Assembly: GCA_947561395.2 (NCBI GenBank)
Contig: OX387187.1
Location: 378,976-442,975 of the forward strand
Direction of reading: 5' to 3'
DNA from: Buxus sempervirens
Lineage: Eukaryota > Streptophyta > Magnoliopsida > Buxales > Buxaceae
DNA: 64,000 bases
In this document: in pieces, positions 24,397-35,149 of the stretch
Layout: each line of letters opens with the position of its first letter
Position numbering within the stretch: position 1 is the stretch's first letter
Position numbers and translations under genes: made by a program
The notes under the pieces: generated by a model
The model's input: only the letters and a program-made list of their open reading frames with translations
What the model was told of the DNA's origin: nothing
The model's database searches: none

Positions 24397-26598
24397 TCAA
24401 GTGAATTTGGTGCTTATTTCTTCCAAATACTGGTGATAGGGGATCAGTTTGTGATCCTTGGTTTTCCATTCACTAGTTGTTTGGAAGATGATAAGACTCG
24501 AATCTCCATATATGTCAAGTTCCTCCACTTCATGGTCTAAGGCTGCTTGTAACCTAATTATGCATGCTTCATACTCTGCAATATTGTTTGTGCACTGGAA
24601 CCTCTGTTTCACTACGATTAGGATGTGTGCCCCATCTGGCTTGATCAAAATTGCCCCTATTCCATTTCCATTCATGTTGGCGGCCCAATCAAAGAACTTT
24701 TGCCAAGAGCTTTCACCTTCTTCTTTAGTAAACAGGATTGCCTCATCAGGAAAGTTGGTCTTTAAAGGTTGGTATTCTGGTAAAGGGTGTGCAGCTAAGT
24801 GATCAGCAATGGCTTGACCCTTAATGGCCTTCTGAGTGATGTATGTGAGATCAAATTCAGAGAGTAACAGCTGCCACTTTGCCGTTCTGCCAATTAAAGC
24901 TGGTTTTTCAAATAGATACTTCAAAGGGTCCATTCGGGATATCAATAAGGTGGAATGACTAAGGAAATAATGCCTCAATCTCTGAGTTGCCCATGCTAAA
25001 GCACAACAGGTCTTTTCCAAAGGAGAATACTTTACTTCATATTCTGTAAATTTCTTGCTTAGGTAATAAATTGCCCTGTCCTTTCTGCCTGTGTCGTCAT
25101 GTTGTCCCAAGACACACCCCATTGACGTCTCCAAAACTGACAAGTATAAGATCAATCGTCTTCCTGGAGTTGGTGGCACTAGCTCAGGTGGATTCAATAA
25201 ATACTTCTTTATTGTGTCAAAGGCTTCTTGGCAATCGTCATTCCAGACCGTCGGGTTATTTTTTCTCAAAAGCTTAAAGATTGGTTCACAGATAGCAGTG
25301 AGTTGTGCTATGAATCGGCTTATGTACTGAATCCTTCCAAGAAAACCACGAACTTCCTTCTCCGTTCTAGGTGATGGCATTTCAATGATTGCTTTAGCGT
25401 TAGCTGGGTCAATCTCAATTCCCTTTGTGCTTACTATAAAGCTCAACAATTTTCCTGATGTAGCCCTAAAGACACATTTTGCAGGGTTAAGCCTTAGACT
25501 ATATTTCCTGAGCCGGTCAAACACCTTCTTCAAGTTGATCAGGTGGTCTTTTTTTTCACATGATTTGGCTATCATATTGTCTACATAGACCTCCATCTCC
25601 TTATGGATCATATCGTGGAATAATGCTGTCATGGCCCACTGGTAGGTTGCCCCGGCGTTTTTAAGCCCAAATGGCATGAAAGTGTAGTGGAAGGTACCCC
25701 AAGGTGTTATGAATACTGTTTTCTCTTGATCTTCCTTAGCCATCTTGATTTGATTGTACCTAGAAAAACCGTCCATGAATGAGAACTGGCTATGTACAGC
25801 AGTGTTGTCCACCAAGATGTCGATGTGTGGAAGTGGAAAATCGTCCATTGGGCTTGCCTTATTCAAGTCTTTGTAGTCTACACACATTCTGACCTTTCCA
25901 TCCTTCTTTGGTACTGGCACTATATTTGCAAGCCATTCAGGGTACGTGGAGACCGCCAAGAATCCTTCTTGGAATTGTTTAACCACTTCATCTTTGACCT
26001 TCAATGTCCACTCAGGTTTCAACCTTCTCAGTTTCTGTTTAACTGGCTTAACATCTAGCAGAATTGGCAGCCTGTGCACAACCATATTAGTGTCTAACCC
26101 TGGCATATCCCGATACGACCATGCAAATACATCTTCATAATCTGCCAAGAATCGTATCATTTCATCACGCTGTACCTCAGATAGGCATACCCCACTCTTC
26201 ACTATTTTTGGGTCATCTTCGGTCCCTAGGTTTATTGATATGGTCTCTTCAATATTGGGTTGGTCCCCCTTTTCATGACGCTCCAATTGATATGTGATTT
26301 CTTTTGGAGGGTCGTCTTCTTCGTCCTCGGTCTTTTCCTCAACCCTCATTAGGTCGAAGTCGAGCTCGAGATCGAAGTCATACTCAACTTGATCCAATTC
26401 CGTTTGCTTATATGGTTCATAAGTGGTTTGGATCTTTTTGAAAAATTTAATTTTTCTAGAAAAAATTGAAAAATCTTTTTTTGTTTCTTGAGAGCCTTCT
26501 ACAAAATCTTTTCCTGAAGACGAAGGTTCATTAAAACCTTCAGGAAAAGGGCATTCCACTAATGGAGTTTTTTTTTGGAAGCCATGTCTGTTTGCCAA
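24397..26598 (-). pseudogene. RT, RNase H and second RNase H of element 1
   Basis: One open frame of 733 codons. Residues about 150-420 hold RT, with MCVDYKDLNKASP, MPFGLKNAGATYQ and a catalytic box reading YVDN in place of YVDD, which removes one catalytic Asp. RNase H follows with IYYLSKKFTEYEVKYSPLEK and AKWQLLLSEFD. From about residue 635 a second, archaeal-type RNase H follows: FFDWAAN, NNIAEYEA and YGDSS supply its acidic residues. The two-RNase H order is the hallmark of Tat-type gypsy elements. The ORF start is inside the pol polyprotein, so the true start lies upstream. The frame is long and open, but the YVDN change should abolish DNA synthesis. Confidence 0.9.
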
Positions 26599-26627
26599 AC
26601 AAACGCAGCTTCAAAAGTAAGGGGAGT

Positions 26628-27341
26628 TTACTCCCAATTGTTCAACATAAAAGAATCTGGGGCAGGGGTACAAGCCTGCTCCTTAAGCTCTGGGTCCGCA
26701 TCCAAAATCACCAGTACTGGGTGAGTTGCATCGCCTGCTTCTTCTGTAGGGCTTGTCCCAGATGGAACTTCTACTGCAGCCCAATCAATGAACGGTAGCT
26801 CCTCTGCTCCTTCTTCTTGGTTGCCTTCTGTCATGGCAAAAAAGGCTCCAACGTTGTCGGAAAAGTCATGCTCCTATTCTGTATGTGGTCCAGGCCCACC
26901 CAATGCTTGTGGAGGTGAATGTGGAACATATGGTTGCAAGGTTGAGGACTTGGGTTTCTGGAATAGGTTGATTTTATAATATGGCGTTTTGGACTGATCC
27001 TGGGGAGGAGACAGTTGAATCATATGAGAAAGCTTTGGAAAAGTTTCCCTGATGTGAGGGAATTTCATGTCTTCCATCTGCCTCTGTCTTTTTCAATTCC
27101 TTGGCTTGGACCCCAATCCTGCTCTGTGGACCATCTTCTTAACCTTTACCAGTTCTATCCTTTCTTGCAGGTTAACCCCCAGACCTTTTCCAAGGTGGAA
27201 ATCGTACTTTCCTAGCACTTTCGTGACCATTTTCTCAGCAGAAGTCAACTTTCTTTCTTTTTCTTGATACTCCCAAGGTATAAAATTGACAGTTTCAAAC
27301 TGGAAAGAGTGAAATGTCATCTTGTCTGCAGTCATTTCCAT
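26628..27341 (-). pseudogene. Pol linker with G-patch-like motif
   Basis: Three overlapping minus-strand frames (27341-27093, 27077-26874, 26834-26628) read as one broken polypeptide joining protease to RT. The first contains KYDFHLGKGLGVNLQ, which resembles a G-patch (glycine-rich, nucleic-acid-associated) motif found at this place in related plant elements. Proline-rich stretches follow. The frames are separated by stops or indels. Confidence 0.6.
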
Positions 27342-27365
27342 GTTTATGTAGGGTACATCAGCGGA

Positions 27366-29171
27366 TCACATGGGAGGAATCAAGTTTTCAGCTAGGACAG
27401 TAATCACCTTTTGCCCTCTAATATATTTGACTCTTTGGTGGAGGGTAGACGGTATAGCCCTGGCTGTATAAATCCACGGCCTTCCTAGGAGTAGGTTGAA
27501 GGCCGCTGGTATATCCATTACTTCAAATGTGATGTTAAAGATATATGGTTCAATAGTGACCGGCAGTTCAACCTCCCCTAGGGAGTGTGTTTTAGAGCTA
27601 TCAAAGGCTCTTATGATTCTCCCATTTTGTTTAATTTTATTTTGCTCTAGACCGAGCTTAACAAATGTTATTAACGGGCAGACATTCAGAGCCGACCCAT
27701 TATCAATTAAAACCCGGGCTATCATGCAACCCTTACTGAGCACAGCTATGTGCAAAGGATCAACATGATGGTACCCTGCTGGGCTAATTTCAGTCTCAGA
27801 GAAAGTTAGGACATTATGGGATAAGATCTGCCCAACCATCTTGCCTAGTTGGTCTGGTTCAATGTTTTTAGGCACATGTGCCCCCTGAAGTATCCTTAAC
27901 AAGGAGTCCCTGTGCTTTTCAGAATTTAACAATAATCCCAGAATTGAGATCTGGGCAGGGACTTTGTTCAACTGCTTGACAACATTGAACTCACTCTTTT
28001 TTATGATTTTAATGAGGTTAGCAGCCTCACTGTCAATTACCTGGGGGGCATCTTCCCCTACCTTAGCCTTTCCTTTTGTTTTCTCTTTCTCAGCTTCTTC
28101 CTTCCCATTTTCTTTCTGTTTCTCTCCTTCACCTGTGCATTTTCCCGACCTCATCATGAGGTTCACTTCTTTCTTGCTTTCTGCCTCAGCTGCAGGGAAT
28201 GTAGTGGTGAAGGCTTCACTGTAGTTCCATGGTACAGCCGATTCAGAGTAGGAAGGTTTTGGGACATTTATCACCAAGGGAGGAAGTTTGGACTTGGATG
28301 ATGAAATTTGAGTAAGAGGAATATCAACAACCAATGGTGGACACTGTTTTGGTTGAGAGGTTGCAGAAGTGACTGATGCATTGAGATGGTCACAGTTTAT
28401 GACCAATGGCGGTTTTGATTGAACGGGTGAAGTAAAGGTGGATGGATTGCAATTGATAACCAAATGTAGTTTGGCTATATTCATTAGGGCCATGAGAGAT
28501 GAGACTCGGTCTAGAGAAGAGCTAATGTTCTTAGCAACACTATCATTCCCTTTTGAAATCACGTTTACCTCTTTATCGTTATTTCTTCTGTCAAAATAAA
28601 CTTTGACCGTCGTCCCTATTGGAGCAATTAACTGAGATGGGTCAAAGGTTATTTCATCAGAAGAAATGACCCCTATGACATTAGATGGGCCTGCCCCATT
28701 GTATTGAGGTAGAGGGTTTTGGCCAATGTCTGTTCTGGGAGGATTGGGAGCCCCTGTATTGAAAGACAGGGTATTTTGGTCAAGCAAATCCTGAATGGTG
28801 TATTTCAATGGCCAACACTTGTCAGTAGGGTGCCCAGGTGCACCCATGTGGAAATCACAAGTGGTGGAGGGGTCAAAATTTCTCCCCTTGGATGCATTCG
28901 GATTGGGTTCTCTTAAAGTAATATACCCTACTTGCAATAAAGTGGGTAGCAACTGAGACGGAATCATTGGAATAGGGGTGAAAACCCTATTTCTCCTTTC
29001 TGCGAAGTAGGCATCCCTTTCCTCTTTAGTAAAAGCCCTCTTTTGGTCTGAGGGTGCTACTGGAACATTAACCCTCATGGAGGCCTGGGTAGATGGAGCA
29101 GATGGAGTAGGAAAAGGAGTGGGTATATTGATTTGTATGGGCTTGTTAGGGCCCGACGGTGGCTGTACCAT
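27366..29171 (-). pseudogene. Gag C-terminal part and aspartic protease of element 1
   Basis: A 601-codon frame. Its N-terminal third is Pro/Ser-rich, with a degenerate CDFHMGAPGHPTDKCWPLK knuckle-like segment near residues 105-125. Around residues 470-540 lies the retropepsin-type core: ARVLIDNGSALNV (D-N-G-S where D-T/S-G-S is typical) and later a LLGRPWI motif. The protease would cut the polyprotein. The frame is intact over its length but is separated from gag upstream and RT downstream by breaks. Confidence 0.85.
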
Positions 29172-29328
29172 GTTTATCTCACCCTCTTTCTTGTTCCCAT
29201 TCTTCTTTATCCCGCTTCCTTTCTTTAGATTGGGGTCCTATTGACTGACCATGGCAGAGTGGTCAATTATTTTACCTGACCTAATCCCATCTTCGATTCG
29301 GTCAGCCACTTGTACTAAGGCAGCAAAA

Positions 29329-30156
29329 TTAGTGGGTCTGACCCACCAGGTGGCCGTAGAATGGTTGATCCAATGTATTGATGAAAGTGGAAATCATCTC
29401 CTGCTCTAGCATGGGTGGCCTGACCTGAGAGGCAGTCTCCCTCCATTTTTTGGCATATTGCCTTACGGATTCGTCCCTTCCCTTACTCATTCTTATTACA
29501 TCGTACCTATTTGGCATGATTTCTGAATTAAACCTGTATTGAGCCAGGAAGGCATCTGCTAGGTCCTTCCATCTTCGGATCTTTCCATGGTCTAAAGTGG
29601 CAAACCATCTCAACGCAGTTCCAATTAAGCTCCTTTGGAAGAGTTGAATCAAGACGCCCTCATCCCCGACCGAACTGGCATAGGGCACCACAGTACAACT
29701 TCAGATGGCTCATGGGGCAGCAAATGCCATCATATTTGTCTAGGTCTGGGCACTTGAACTTGGCCGGCAGGTTAACATTTGGGCAAAGTTGTTCACCCCT
29801 TTTACCTCTATCAGTTCGTCTTGGATCATTTCTAGTCGGTGCATGGATTTCCTTTCCATTTCTTCCCTCATCCTTTCTTTTTCCTTTTCTTTGTCTGATT
29901 CAACGGTCTCATCCCTGATCAGTATAGATTCAGGGGTGGGTTCATAAATGGGTTCAGGAATAGGTTGAACCGGAGGTGGAATATTGATTTTGGGTGAAGG
30001 TGCTGTGTTGGAAGTGGATGCTTGGTTCTGGGCTTGTACCTATTGGGCCTGCACTGATAGTATGTTCTCTAGCATTCGGGCTAGTCCTGCCACCTGCTCC
30101 TGAAGCAAGGCTACATCTGGGAGAGGAGCATCAGCTTCATTTTCGATGGGATTCAT
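29329..30156 (-). pseudogene. Gag N-terminal region of element 1
   Basis: ATG at 30156-30154 opens a frame with a coiled N-terminal segment (LLQEQVAGLARMLENIL), interrupted by a TAG at 30042-30040. After a further break near 29710 the 29691-29329 frame holds the capsid-type retrotransposon gag domain (GTALRWFATLDHGKIRRWKDL, SVRQYAKKWRE). Gag forms the particle. A candidate splice acceptor, TTTTTTACCAG, ends at 30211, about 55 bases before the ATG. Confidence 0.8.
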
Positions 30157-30386
30157 GGCGCGAGCTCTTGATCTGGTTATAGGAGCTATGGTTTCAAGTG
30201 TACTTGGTACCTGGTAAAAAATAAAGGAAAAATATCAGTGCCAATTTAATCTCATTCACATACCTATGAATGCCTATATGCAATCTAGGTGAACACAAGT
30301 TTGGATTTTTTTCTTTATTTGCTTTTTTTTTTAGAATTGTTGGAATATTCTAGGGCTTCCAACAGATCCCACAAAAAGAGAAAAGG

Positions 30387-31263
30387 ATCTGAAATTCAAA
30401 GGCTTTCAGAGGCCCAGGGGTATTTTTGAAAAAGGTCTGAAATTCAAAGGCTTTCAGAGGCCCAGGGATATTTTTGGAAAAAGTCTGAAATTTAAAGGCT
30501 TTCAGAGGCCCAGGGATATTTTTGCAAAAGGTCTGAAATTCAAAGGCTTTCAGAGGCCCAGAGATTTTTGAGAAAGGTCTGAAATTCAAAGGCTTTCAGA
30601 GGCCCGAGGAAAAAGATCTGAAATTCAAAGGCTTTCAGAGGCCCAAAGGAAAAAGTTTGAAATTCAAAGGCTTTTAGAGGTCCAAAGGAAATAGATCTGA
30701 AATTCAAAGGCTTTCAAAGGCCCAAAGGAAAAAGTCTGAAATTCAAAGGCTTTCAGAGGCTCAAAGGAAAAAGATTTGAAATTCAAAGGCTTTCAGAGGC
30801 CCAAAGGAAAAAGTCTGAAATTCAAAGGCTTTCAGAGGCCCGGAGATTTTTTTGAGAAAAAGTCTGAAATTCAAAGGCTTTCAGAGGCCCGAGGAAAAAG
30901 ATCTGAAATTCAAAGGCTTTTAGAGGCCCAAAGGAAAAAGTCTGAAATTCAAAGGCTTTCAGAGGCCTAAAAGAAAAAGATTTGAAATTCAAAGGCTTTC
31001 AGAGGCCCAAAGGAAAAAGTCTGAAATTCAAAGGCTTTCAGAGGCCCAAAGGAAAAAGATCTTAAATTCAAAGGCTTTCAGAGGCCCAAGGATATTTTTG
31101 AAAAAGGTCTGAAATTCAAACGCTTTCAGAGGCCCGGAGATTTGAAATTCAAAGGCTTTCAGAGGCCCAAGGATATTTTTGAAAAAGGTCTGAAATTCAA
31201 AGGCTTTCAGAGACCCAAGGATTTTTTGAGAAAAAGTCTGAAATTCAAAGGCTTTCAGAGGCC
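30387..31263. repeat. 21-copy minisatellite in element 1 leader
   Basis: Twenty-one tandem copies of a 25-base core (GAAATTCAAAGGC then TTTCAGAGGCCC) separated by variable purine-rich spacers. There are two spacer classes: about 14 bases (AAAGGAAAAAGTCT, period near 39) and longer ones containing GGATATTTTTG (period 46-50). The core holds the near-palindrome AAAGGCTTT. It lies between the gag start and the leader hairpin array. Apparent small proteins with KFKGFQRP or PLKAFEFQ repeats are translations of the repeat. Tat-lineage elements are known to carry and spread tandem repeats. Confidence 0.95.
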
Positions 31264-31269
31264 CCAAAG

Positions 31270-32750
31270 ATTTTCTTTCACATATTTTTTTGAAGCATTT
31301 TATTCAAACTCATTTCCCTTTATCATCATTTAAATGTTAAAGGAATAGGATTTAGTGGGAAAGACTGATTAAAATTGAATTTTCCGCTAAGACGGCATAT
31401 ATTGTACGGTCCGGCCTTGCCCGTATTTAAATTGCGAGCAAGCCGTGACCGTATAGTAAACACGGGCGAGCCCAGCCCGTGTAATGAATGCGGTTTACGG
31501 AGCTCTTTTAGTTTTTTTTTTTCAGTTTTTACATGATTTGATCACTTTGATTGCTCATCCAAACATACGGTTCACCCTTGCTAGGCCTCTAAATTGTCCC
31601 AAAGTGGACTTTGACCTATTTGCAAAAATATATGTTTAGGAGGGCACATGTACCTTTCAAATTGACACCATATTCAGGGGTATGGTACCCTTTGGTTGCC
31701 TCTTGTATGAACATTGGGTAGGATTGATCCTGAACAGAGTTAAAAACTCTTCCTATGGGCTACACCAATTTTAGGAAACATGCCTATTTGGGACCAAATT
31801 TATCCCAAACCGATGGACACCATGACACTCCTATGACATGAAAATAATGCAAAAATTAAGATTACCTTGTTACCTTGTTTACCTTCAATATGGCATCCGC
31901 ATTATGCCTTGGCTTGCGAACCATGCAAATGGCCTTCGTACAATTACAAACCCATATCCCCACGTAATTGTGTACTTTAGCCAAAAACGTGTAACTCCAC
32001 CTTCAAGCGTAGGGGCTTTGGGTTTTGGCTTAATGGAAACTTAGTACTCAAGCCTAATGATGACCAAAATCGAATCACAGATCCACGTTATCATCATATC
32101 ATTGGCCCAAAGTTCTAAGGTGAATGTTTTCATTTTCGCTTTCCGAAGTATCGACCTCGTTGCGCTAAGCTACACACATTCGGGTTCAACTTCCTATAGG
32201 TTATGGGTAGGTTGTGTAAAAATAAAATGTGCACAATGCATTGTAAAAATTGGGTGCATTCACAACATCCCAAACCCTTGCCACTCTTTTCACAGCCATG
32301 CATTACACAAACCAAGGCATAATAGGAAATCATATTTAAAGTAAACAAATATACAAAACAATCCTATAGCACCTAAAACATGCTCATAAAAATCATCTCA
32401 AACATGCAAAAATATGCTCATATTATACAACCAAAATACATCATGGAGAACATGCTGAAATTTAAAACATGTTATTATTAAAATATAGCAAGAAATTAGC
32501 ATGGTTTAGCAAAACGAACCCCCCTACGCGTGTTTCTAGAAACAATCCTATAAATCAAAATTAAGCATGTTTCTACCCCCATGAATTCTTAAGCAATAAT
32601 TCAGATTTAAAACATAGCAAGTATGCTTAAGAACACAAAATAGTAGGCATAACCATAGAACATATCAAACATGCTAAAAACACAAAAAGAGCGAACAAAA
32701 CAAAGACATCAAAAACATGAACAAAAACCAAAAGTTTGAAATCCACAAGT
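31270..32750 (-). other. Leader region of element 1, non-coding
   Basis: Between the primer site and minisatellite there is AT-rich DNA with no recognisable gene. If the LTR splice donor (34055 on the minus strand) is joined to the acceptor at 30211, the whole leader, hairpin array and minisatellite would be intron. Confidence 0.6.
31391..31495. repeat. 7-7-7-7 hairpin array in element 1 leader
   Basis: Again 105 bases made of fifteen 7-base segments, four hairpins. The first hairpin is degenerate (GACGGCA/TACGGTC). The others follow GCCCGTA-N7-TGCGAGC, GACCGTA-N7-CACGGGC and GCCCGTG-N7-TGCGGTT. It shares word and spacing with the LTR arrays of the same element. Confidence 0.88.
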
Positions 32751-32767
32751 CCCCAGCAGAGTCGCCA
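32751..32767 (-). other. Primer binding site of element 1
   Basis: Two bases inside the 5' LTR the minus strand reads TGGCGACTCTGCTGGGG, the complement of a tRNA 3' end (CCA preceded by G). I believe this is the tRNA-Arg-like site used by Tat/Ogre relatives, but cannot confirm the tRNA. Confidence 0.7.
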
Positions 32768-32769
32768 GT

Positions 32770-34568
32770 TGTGAGACATGGAAAAAATCAATTCAATGAC
32801 TTCCCTAATCATCACACGGGATTGGTTAAAAACAAAGAGTCGCCACCATTCTATTTAGGTGTGAATGGACACCAAAATATCAAATAAGCACAAAAAGGCA
32901 AATTTAGGGTAAAAATAACTCTATTAAAAAAAAACCAGAGATGGGTAAGGGGATTAGGTTATGAATAGAGGAAGGTGTTAGGCACCCCTATTCATCCACA
33001 CAAGGTGGTTGCCAGGTACTTTTCATGTTAAAATAAAGGAAAAAGGGCTTGCTACAAAAATATGAAAAATCATAAAAAAGACAAAAAATGTATGGTTTTT
33101 TTCATACGAATAGCCTGATTGATCCAGAACTTTCAAATACGATCATACCATTCCTAGGGTTTCATGATTAAAATAAAATTGAGATAAAATCAAATAAAAC
33201 CAATCTAAAGTGAAAACTTCAAAAATCTAGCTTTAAGTTAAATTCTGGAAATCGAGAAAAATATGATTTTTATAAAATATTGTAGAATTGAACTTGAACA
33301 GTCCAGGACATAGATATAGCCCAAATTTCACATTAAATCAAGAAATCAAAACCAAAAATACCTATGTTGATGAAGAACATCAAAATGGGAGAACTTAGAC
33401 CGTAGGGTCTTCTCTCAAACATGAAAAACAACTCAAAAACCACATCATGAAACCCTAGAAGTTACTTTCAGGCCTATGAATCCAGATCTATCATATAGAT
33501 CCAGGATCTTAGCCTAATATCACAAAAATCACGAAAACAGTGTTGTAGGTGCAAAAGTGGTGAAAATCCAAATTTTAGGAGAAAAAGAGGATTTCATGCT
33601 ATAAACATCATAGATTCATAGGATTCATTCAGATTCAACATAAAAACCATTATAACATGATCAGGATATTTAAAACAGCCACATCTCACAGATTAGAGCA
33701 CATGGGGGTCTACCCTACGGATCTACCTGTTCTCTTTTCCCCTAGCTCTCTCTTCACGTTTTACGGCTAGAGAGGATTCTTGAGGTACTTGGAGACAAGT
33801 TGGGTATACAAACACAATCAAAGGCCTTATTCTATGAAAAAGAAGAAAAACAGATTATGGGGTTCTATTCTAGGGATCTACTTGTTCCCCTTTCCCCTAG
33901 CTTTCTCTTCATGCTTTATGGCTAGAGAGACTCTTGAGGTACTTAGAGACAAGTTTAGGAATACAAGATAAAAGGAGGCCTTATCCTACAGCAATGGAGA
34001 ATATCCTACTACTTCTAGAATTGAAGACAGAAAATAAAAGGGAAAACGGACTTACCTGGATTGAGCAAGCAGAGCAGCAGGGATTCCTCTCTTCTCTTGG
34101 AGCTCCTTGGACTTCAAATTTTCGTGGCCCTTTGCTTAAGAATCTCCCCTCTATTTATAGGCAAACCCAAGGGTATGGTTGGTCCAAAAGGATATACCAG
34201 GATCCCACCAGATTGGGTTAAAAATAAGGATAATGCCCATCCATGGCCAACAAAGATATTTTGAACGAATAAAAGAGATAATTCGCTCATTTAAAGAGAT
34301 ATTAGACTGAAGATAAGGCTTAGAAATCGAGCAAAGATAAAATTTGCACAAAAACATCGCGCCCGTATTTATATTACGGGCAAGTGGTGTCCGCATTGGC
34401 ATTACGGGCGCTGCGTGCTCGTATACAAAATTCGGGCACGGTCAGCCCGTAAATACAATACGGGCAATGCTTAAATGATTAAATTTCATGCATTTTTGGC
34501 ATGTTTTAAATCTCAATTACATGTTTTCATTATTTTCTCATTTTGTAGTGCAATTTGGGGTGTCTATA
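32770..34568 (-). repeat. Element 1 5' LTR (family A)
   Basis: Partner of 18008-19816; long runs are identical. In sense order: hairpin array 34465-34361, TATA CCTATAAATAGAG (near 34160), splice donor CAG|GTAAG at 34055, end GTCTCACA at 32770. The terminal CA of the sense start is mutated (TATA for TACA on the plus strand). Confidence 0.95.
34361..34465. repeat. 7-7-7-7 hairpin array, element 1 5' LTR
   Basis: Four hairpins, 105 bases, same spacing as 19609-19713. The outermost arm is GCCCGTA here but GCCTGTA in the other LTR, a single C-to-T difference, so this copy is closer to the symmetrical form. Confidence 0.95.
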
Positions 34569-34573
34569 GTAGT

Positions 34574-35088
34574 ATGAATTGATCTTAATAAAATCATTAA
34601 TGTTATAGTTCAAACTCGAAACACCGACAAAGAAAATGGATAATTTGTTTCTCATCATATCAAAGTAAAGTCATATTTTTACAAATTAATTTCATTGGCA
34701 TGCATTGTGCCATTGAATTTTTTGTGCCAATATGTTGAAAAAAATATACATATCAAAAAAGTGAAAAGTAAATCAAAAAAATGTAAATTATATGCATACA
34801 AATTATGTTCATGTATATTATATTATATACATAGAAATATTAATTTATAATATTTTTTATATTGTATTATACACACACAATGAGAAGGACAGGACTATAA
34901 TGCAATCCCCTCTCCCCCTCTTTATTTTCTTGCCCCTCAAGGATGGGAATGGGGCAAGTTTTTGGCAAATCTTAACGATCAAATATTAGGATTTAACCTA
35001 AACCAAACCCTAACCAGCCTATCAGGTTGGCAAAAATATCTAAATAAATAATATATTTATCCATAAAATATGTATTTATATATATTAC

Positions 35089-35149
<61 letters not shown>

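Larger units (their letters stand above)
18008..34568 (-). mobile_element. Element 1: Tat-like Ty3/gypsy retrotransposon with antisense gene
   Basis: A complete family A element of 16,561 bp on the minus strand, flanked by GTAGT on both sides (18003-18007 and 34569-34573). Minus-strand order: 5' LTR 34568-32770, primer site, leader with a hairpin array and minisatellite, gag, protease, G-patch-like linker, RT, RNase H, second (archaeal-type) RNase H, integrase, convergent spacer, then a plus-strand DUF7745-type gene, polypurine tract and 3' LTR 19816-18008. The second RNase H and an extra antisense ORF before the 3' LTR are features of the Tat lineage. The last base pair of CA at the 34568 end has mutated to TA. 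All genes carry disabling changes, yet the LTRs are still very similar. Confidence 0.92.

Noticed and set aside
30387..31263. Regular repeats with spacers resembling a CRISPR array
   Set aside because: Spacers are low-complexity variants of each other, the locus lies in a plant retrotransposon, and no cas genes exist.
30350..31333. Repeated KFKGFQRP / PLKAFEFQ peptides
   Set aside because: Both strands give such frames from the minisatellite; there is no start or gene context.
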